DNA of 64,000 nt from Apostichopus japonicus (Eukaryota > Echinodermata > Holothuroidea > Aspidochirotida > Stichopodidae), in contig NC_092577.1 in NCBI RefSeq assembly GCF_037975245.1, positions 21,698,898 through 21,762,897 of the forward strand, given 5' to 3'. The notes beneath the pieces are model-generated. The model was not told the DNA's origin and searched no databases. It worked only from the letters and a program-made list of their open reading frames with translations. How positions within the stretch are numbered: position 1 is the first letter of the stretch; the number at the start of each line of letters is the position of its first letter. The translations under genes and the position numbers were made by a program. Shown piece by piece: positions 59,090 through 64,000 of the stretch.

Positions 59090-59700
59090 CTCAATGTGAG
59101 GTCAAACTGTCTTACAATTAGTGTAAAATCATGGTAAACTGAGGTAAAACTAAGGTAAAAGCGTGGTAAATCTACGGTAAAATGTGGTAAAATGATGGTA
59201 AATTGAGGTCAAACTAAGGTAAAAGCGTGGTAAATGTACGGTAAAATTGGGGTAAAAGAATGGTAAAAGTATGGTCAATTGAGGTCAAACTAAGGGAAAA
59301 GCATGGTAAATATATGGTAAAATTGGGGAAAAAACGGTAAAACTGGTAAAGTTAGGATCAAAGTGTAGTAAATGCGTGGTCAATGTAGGGTAAAGTTTGG
59401 GTAAAAGAACGGTAAACTGTGGTAAAATATGGTAAATTGAGGTAAAACTAAGGAAAAAGCGTGGTTAATATACGGTAAAATTGGGGTAAAAGCGTAGTTA
59501 AAGTGTAGTAAAAGCGCGGTTAAAGTATGGTAAAATTGGGGTAAAAGTGAGGTAAAACCATGGTAAATTTGTGGTAATTTACTGCGGTAAACCGCGTCCA
59601 TAGGGCCAAAACACCGCGGTAATATGTACAACAAATTTACCACGTTTTTACCCCGGTAAAAGTGTGGTATGTTACCTCGGTAATTTTTTTCATGGGTAAT
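59090..59700. repeat. ggtaaa-based tandem repeat array (right copy)
   Basis: Dense ggtaaa/gtggtaaa words, with a longer unit 'aattgaggtcaaactaagg' plus 'taaaagcgtggtaaat' seen about four times (59140-59480). The outer edge, read on the minus strand, is 'ttacccatgaaaaaaattac' followed by cgaggtaa. The left array's outer edge reads 'gtacccagccaaaaatgtta' followed by ccg, which is similar. Confidence 0.85.
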
Positions 59701-59935
59701 TACACGCGGGGAAGAGAACCTCTGCTTTTTACGTGCTAGGAAAAACGGACACGGACCAAAGGTGAACAAAACCAAAAACAAACCCAGTCTGTAAAACAAC
59801 AACTGAAACCTATCAATCTCTAACGCAGCGTTTAACGTGACGCGAAAAGTACACGGACCCAAAGGCCAACAGAAGCAAAACAAATAAAACACTACAAACA
59901 GGCCAACCCCAATCCACAAAGAACCTATTATACCT
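59701..59935. repeat. Short tandem duplication between the ggtaaa array and LINE fragment
   Basis: Two diverged copies of a roughly 100-bp unit: 'acacggaccaaaggtgaaca' (about 59749) and 'acacggacccaaaggccaac' (about 59851), both followed by A/C-rich text. At the right edge 'aacctattatatttggag' is duplicated next to the LINE homology. Its origin is unknown. Confidence 0.6.
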
Positions 59936-60495
59936 ATTATATTTGGAGAACCTATTATATTTGGAGGGGATTTTAATTGTATTATGGATGATCAGGACAG
60001 ATTGGTGATCTCGCCTTTTTATTCTTGTTTTGTGGGTCGAAATGAGTTGGGAGTCTGTTATCTTTTAGTAATTTTATCGATTCGTGAAGGGTTTCTTATC
60101 CAACACAAGCAGGAGTTACCTGGAAAAACCCGGGTCAATTCCAAAGCAGCAGGCTTGATAGGATTTACATTCCAACTGATATGGCCTTTGCAGATTCTTC
60201 TTATATTCCCTGTATTTACTCTGACCACAATACCATTGGGGTTTCTATTGTTATCCCTCTTGCTCCAAACAAAGGCCAGGGCCTTTGGAAGTGCAATGTT
60301 TCTATTGTAAAGGATATAGACTTTTGTAAAGAGTTACAGTTCTATTATGCTGTTTGGTCAGGTTTTGAGTAAATTTCAGATTGGTGGGAAGAGATAAAGA
60401 GAAGAATTAGGGATTTAATGATCACCCATGGTATTCGTCGTGCGAGGGAGAGACGACAAAGTTAGCTCAGCTAAAGGAAACTTGTATTACTGCAC
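59936..60495 (+). pseudogene. Tx1/L1-like LINE endonuclease, C-terminal half
   Basis: Starts at EPIIFGGDFNCIMDDQDR, the Asp/Asn block of the LINE endonuclease. With frameshifts it continues to RVSYPTQAGVTWKNPGQFQS, RLDRIYIPTDMAFADSSY and IPCIYSDHNTIGVSI (about 60200-60245), the Ser-Asp-His block. It goes on through GLWKCNVSIVKDIDFCKELQ to about 60495, where similarity ends. A TGA in the DSWRV position and a TGA after WSGFE (60370-60372) show decay. It lacks the N-terminal half that is present at 1350-1738, and the two together would make one endonuclease with a gap of only about 10-20 residues. Confidence 0.7.
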
Positions 60496-60780
60496 TCTAA
60501 AAACTGTTGGGCAAAAGTGGTTGAGCAAACAAAGCATTGCTCAATATGAGTAAATATTAACCAACAACTGAGTAAAAGAAATGACACAACTGATACGGGT
60601 AAACTTTGTTGTGCAAAAATGAAGATGTAGTTTATTGTTACTTTCTGTTGGGCAAACAAGCTTGATTTGCCCAATGTTGTGCAATAACCAGCATTTCGCG
60701 CCATTACTATACTGGTACTCTGCGCGATGTACATGCATCATGAGTAGATCCTATAAAGTGAAAGTGTTATAACTTACACA
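60496..60780. repeat. 'gttgggcaa' repeat-like segment
   Basis: Words 'gttgggcaaa', 'gttgtgcaa' and 'gagtaaa' recur on both strands (for example 60506, 60610, 60648, 60688), beginning 'actgcactctaaaaactgtt'. This resembles a short non-autonomous element, directly upstream of the possible gene start at 60781. Confidence 0.4.
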
Positions 60781-63676
60781 ATGGATGACGAATTTGTTAG
60801 CGCTATACTGAAAGAGGTGGGAAATGCCATAGTTATGTGCTACATTTGAAGGTGAGCGTAAAGAAAAACAATCCTCTGCTTGGTGTGTGCATCGAACACT
60901 GCGATCTCTACATATAGTGGTATCGAATGATTGTTCGTTCTCTTGGTGGTACATGTAGGCTATACCAGGCATACGTAAAGGCTTCTAATACTAATTGTAT
61001 TTCCAGCATAGTTGTATTACGTTAGGCTAGCTTGTAGTGAAGCGATTGACAGGCGCGCCCGCAAGTGTGTACTAGGTCTAAATTACTCACATTGTATTAA
61101 CGTTGCGAACGCCTGTGTAATGCAGATCCTCGTCAACTTACGCTAAGCTATGCGTATGCAACAGGTCTCTGTAGCCTATATCTTGGCTAGACAAGGTTCC
61201 ATTGTAGCACATTTGCGTTGTAAATCATAAATTGTACTCTGTTTTTTCTTTTAGGTTTTATGCGGCAAATGACCACATTAACCCTTATTAGCATAACGTT
61301 AGACCTAGCATGTCATAACTTAGGCCTAATGTTACACTTACACGTACAGTACGTTGTTAATGCTAGTCGTACTAGTAGTACGTACATACAGTAGTATCAT
61401 AATGGACCCTTCGAAGTCCGAACACTTTAGCACTAAAATGCTCCAGAATTGTATTTGTACACACTTCTTTTAAAATGATACTATCGATGGCAGAAGAAAC
61501 ATTCTCGTTATAAAAAAGTCGCTTCATAGGTTTCGTCAAATTGATCCTATTGTATTTGTGCCATGGTGAAATTATGCATTCGTGAGGGGTGTCCGAACTT
61601 CGAAGCAGCCTAAGTTAGGCCTGGCATTTAATGAGTTCTAGGCTATAATAATATTAGTATAGCATAGAACATCAGTGCTCGTAATGTTATAGGCCTATAA
61701 TGCTGTTTGCATATTTTTTTCTTTCCTAAAGGTACAACAGGACTTCGAATTGTTACAAATACCAATTAACTGCCAACAAATTATACAACAGAGTGGGATA
61801 TTTGACGATGGACATCTTGTGCTATACAGGCGATCGTCCTAAACTGGCCGAACTTTTTGCATTTAGAGAAGATGTTGGATGCACTGACTGACGGTAAGCC
61901 TAATTTAATGTAGTCGTGGCCTGTGAATTCATTGCTAGCTTCTGTTAGAGCTTATGCCATGACAATATAGTTTCTCTTTCCAGTATATCTATAAAGATGG
62001 GTCAATATTTGGATTTACCTTCAAAATATGTTTTTGGTGGATTGTTACTTTTCAAAAATCTATCAAAATCAACTGATCTGAATGGACCAAATCAGGTTCA
62101 TGTCAATAGTGGCTTCTGATCCTTTCTACAAACTTTCTCCAATCATTGCACTCAATATGATTAATTGGCTTCTATTTTTTTGGTAGTCGCTTTCAGGTTT
62201 GTGTGTGGTTGAAGTGAGACCCAGCCCTGTTATAATATTAACTTAATGACAGTCACTTGGACATGTATCAGTGTTGTTTGTAGGTTCACATTGGGTTTGA
62301 ATAATTGTTTCAAAAATCTTTGGACAATTGTATTCAGATTTCAGTACAACTGTGTCTATGAAAGGTTAGCACTATGGGCTTTTTCATTTTTTTATTCAAA
62401 ATCTTATAAAATTTGGCTTGAAATTAGTGTGTAGGGTAGGTAATTAAGTCTTCTAATACAAATGTGTAGGTCCCCTATGAGTACGCATGCCACATTAACT
62501 TTCATGTTGCTGTTATTAATGTGTATGAGCATCAAGTTGTGGAGCAAATTTAGGGCGGTGTATCCCTTGAATTTCATCCTCAGTCCTTGAAGTTTTATAT
62601 GGTCAGACTATAGTGTGCCTTATTAATGTTTTTGTCGTTTATACCTGCAAGCATTCTCATTTCTTGCCTTAATCTCTTTACAGATGAAAAGAAGAACTTA
62701 GCTTTCTTTCTGTTGCCATTGCTTTTTCGAGGACGGGCAAAGAAAAGAAAATTCTTTTGGTGGTACACCTTTTGGTTCAAACCAGCTGAGCTGATAGTTT
62801 GTTTAACCTTAAAAACTTGGTGTGTTGTTGATTATAGTCAGCAGAAGAATGCTACTTATTGTGCTAGTGGTCAAAGGTCAAAGGGCCAAACACTTAAAAC
62901 CTTGTAAATATGATAACTAAAAAGGTGAAAGTTAGATGAATCTCATATGTGATGCATATAGGTTTGCCCAAAATGAGTACATGAATCCCATTGATTATAG
63001 CTAGTGGTCAGAGGTCATTAGAAGCCACCAGGGCATTTTTTTAAATTAAACTAGTCATGAAATGGGGAAGGTTAAATAAATTTCATCGTCGGTATGTAAA
63101 CGTTGGTCATAACAATGAAGTGATCCGGTACTTGATAGCGCAAGGGAAAGGTGATTTGACATTAATGGGGTGGGCATTATTATACTTTGAAAACCTTGTC
63201 AAGATAAATATGTTGACTTTCTTCACCTGTTGTTTCTTTTAATTACGCTGGTCCACAGTATCATACCATTGTGCAGAAGTCTTAAAACTCTGTCTATCCA
63301 CCTGTTTTAGTTACATTTTATTTGCAACTCGAGGACTTTATTTTCTTTAATTTGCAGTCGGTGACAAGTGTTAGAGGACTACTGCAAGAAAATATCGAGG
63401 GATGAGCGACCACAGCCATTCATTCTGTGCTTAGGAGAGAGTAAAGGTTCCCCTCAGCATTTGTTTGTGATAATTGGGAGACATCCAATAATGGAGTCCT
63501 CACTCCTCAAGGCAGTAGACTATTTGTTTTTAAGTCAGTATGTGTTGGACATTAACTTCCAAACTCAATGTAAGGGGGTTTGGGAGTTTTTCCATGCTGA
63601 GGTATATGAACTTGGTTTTATCAAAAGTCGTTCACTTAGTGCCTTTGGAGCTTTCGTAGCAAACCGAAGTGTTTAA
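60781..63676 (+). CDS. Probable multi-exon gene, partly recognised exons, family unknown
   Basis: Coding-like blocks are found in order. MDDEFVSAILKE at 60781 is followed by a possible donor. 61732-61893 has acceptor AAAG and donor ACG/GTAAGC: VQQDFELLQIPINCQQIIQQ, then GIFDDGHLVLY, with a later frame GDRPKLAELFAF suggesting a one-base slip; the pattern recalls a SAM-like helical domain. 62684 to about 62819 has acceptor TTTACAG: DEKKNLAFFLLPLLFRGRAK. The last block, to a stop at 63674-63676, has RPQPFILCLGESKGSPQHLF, ESSLLKAVDYLFLSQYVLDI and CKGVWEFFHAEVY. This C-terminal block resembles a module in uncharacterised fish and invertebrate proteins, some with SAM domains; that is from memory. 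Splicing is unproven, and intervening exons may be missed. Confidence 0.4.
63369..63676 (+). CDS. Best-supported terminal exon of the right-edge gene
   Basis: An open block of about 100 codons with protein-like composition (LEDYCKKISRDERPQPFILC through VWEFFHAEVYELGF to a TAA-type stop at 63674-63676), preceded by 'tttaatttgcag' at 63347-63358. The frame just after that AG meets TGA at 63362, so either the acceptor is the later 'gacaag' or there is a small lesion. The block is the clearest coding evidence in the last 3 kb. Confidence 0.5.
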
Positions 63677-64000
63677 GGGTCAAAGTATCTTGGAACAAAC
63701 TTTTCAAATGGTTTCTCGGTATTAGCCTGACATGTTTACATTTTAAGGTTGCTATTGCTTCATATATATTTACATATTAAAGGGGAATGGGAAATGTATG
63801 CCTTGGTGAACTGTACCTACATAAAATCTGTATTTTTTGTTGGGAGGGGGGGGGGGGTGTGGGTGGTAGATTTGTTATTGATACAGTGAAAGGTTGAGGC
63901 AGGGTTGGTTTATCAAACAAACATTCAATTTTGTGTGTTTATCAGATGAGGTGCCAGAAATGTCCCTATTATCACTTATAAGTGTAATCTTGAAGCTGCT
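63677..64000. other. Right-edge 3' flank
   Basis: Downstream of the last coding block, with a G-run at 63846-63857. No further feature is seen before the window ends. Confidence 0.5.

Noticed and set aside
1739-59700. A Polinton/Maverick or viral-type giant element as the explanation of the 58-kb inverted pair
   Set aside because: I find no protein-primed polymerase, integrase, packaging ATPase, protease or capsid-like gene inside, and the interval holds a spliced host-type gene and several unrelated transposons.
59380-59919. A minus-strand 179-codon frame
   Set aside because: It runs through the ggtaaa array and a short tandem duplication; its aromatic/Leu bias follows from the repeats.

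Overview
The window is animal genomic DNA, AT-rich and intron-bearing, and dominated by decayed mobile elements. The mix of element types (an OTU/endonuclease Helentron, Harbinger with a Myb-like partner, Tx1/L1-like and CR1-like LINEs, a Penelope-like GIY-YIG fragment), the frequent 'taggccta' words, and the dispersed 'ggtcaccaaaggtca' repeats suggest a marine invertebrate, plausibly a deuterostome such as an echinoderm. That placement is an inference from style; no marker gene fixes the species.

Layout. 0.5-1.7 kb: 5' half of a Tx1/L1-like LINE, cut off by an array built on the word ggtaaa. 3.3-10.5 kb (minus): a decayed gene of a large metazoan family that I read as a FEN1/XPG-like (PIN-fold) nuclease. 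A second LINE (4779-7271) splits it, with a clean 9-bp target-site duplication. 11-18 kb: repeat arrays and minisatellites. 18.8-26.2 kb (plus): Helentron coding region (OTU protease, charged 21-residue repeats, HUH Rep, Pif1-like helicase, AP-type endonuclease), broken by stops and frameshifts. 30.9-45.9 kb (minus): a six-exon host-type gene for a RING-HC protein of about 326 residues, reconstructed from splice sites and phases. Its third intron holds a 6.4-kb Harbinger element (34416-40789) with a transposase remnant, a Myb/SANT-like gene and a Penelope-like fragment. 50.3-52.1 kb (minus): DDE transposase with one homopolymer frameshift. 52.5-53.5 kb: decayed BEN-domain-like coding sequence. 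54.9-57.9 kb: CR1/Rex1-like LINE. 58.8-59.7 kb: an inverted copy of the repeat seen at 1.7-3.0 kb, followed at 59.9 kb by what looks like the missing middle of the first LINE. 60.8-63.7 kb: exons of an unrecognised plus-strand gene.

Taken together, the only strong candidate for a live host gene is the RING gene; a second, weaker one lies at the right edge. Everything else reads as mobile DNA at different stages of decay, with nesting (LINE inside the nuclease gene; Penelope fragment inside Harbinger inside a host intron). The most unusual large-scale signal is that the two ggtaaa repeats face each other about 58 kb apart, and the sequences outside them look like two parts of one LINE endonuclease. 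This could mean a very large inserted segment, or a rearrangement between two repeat copies.
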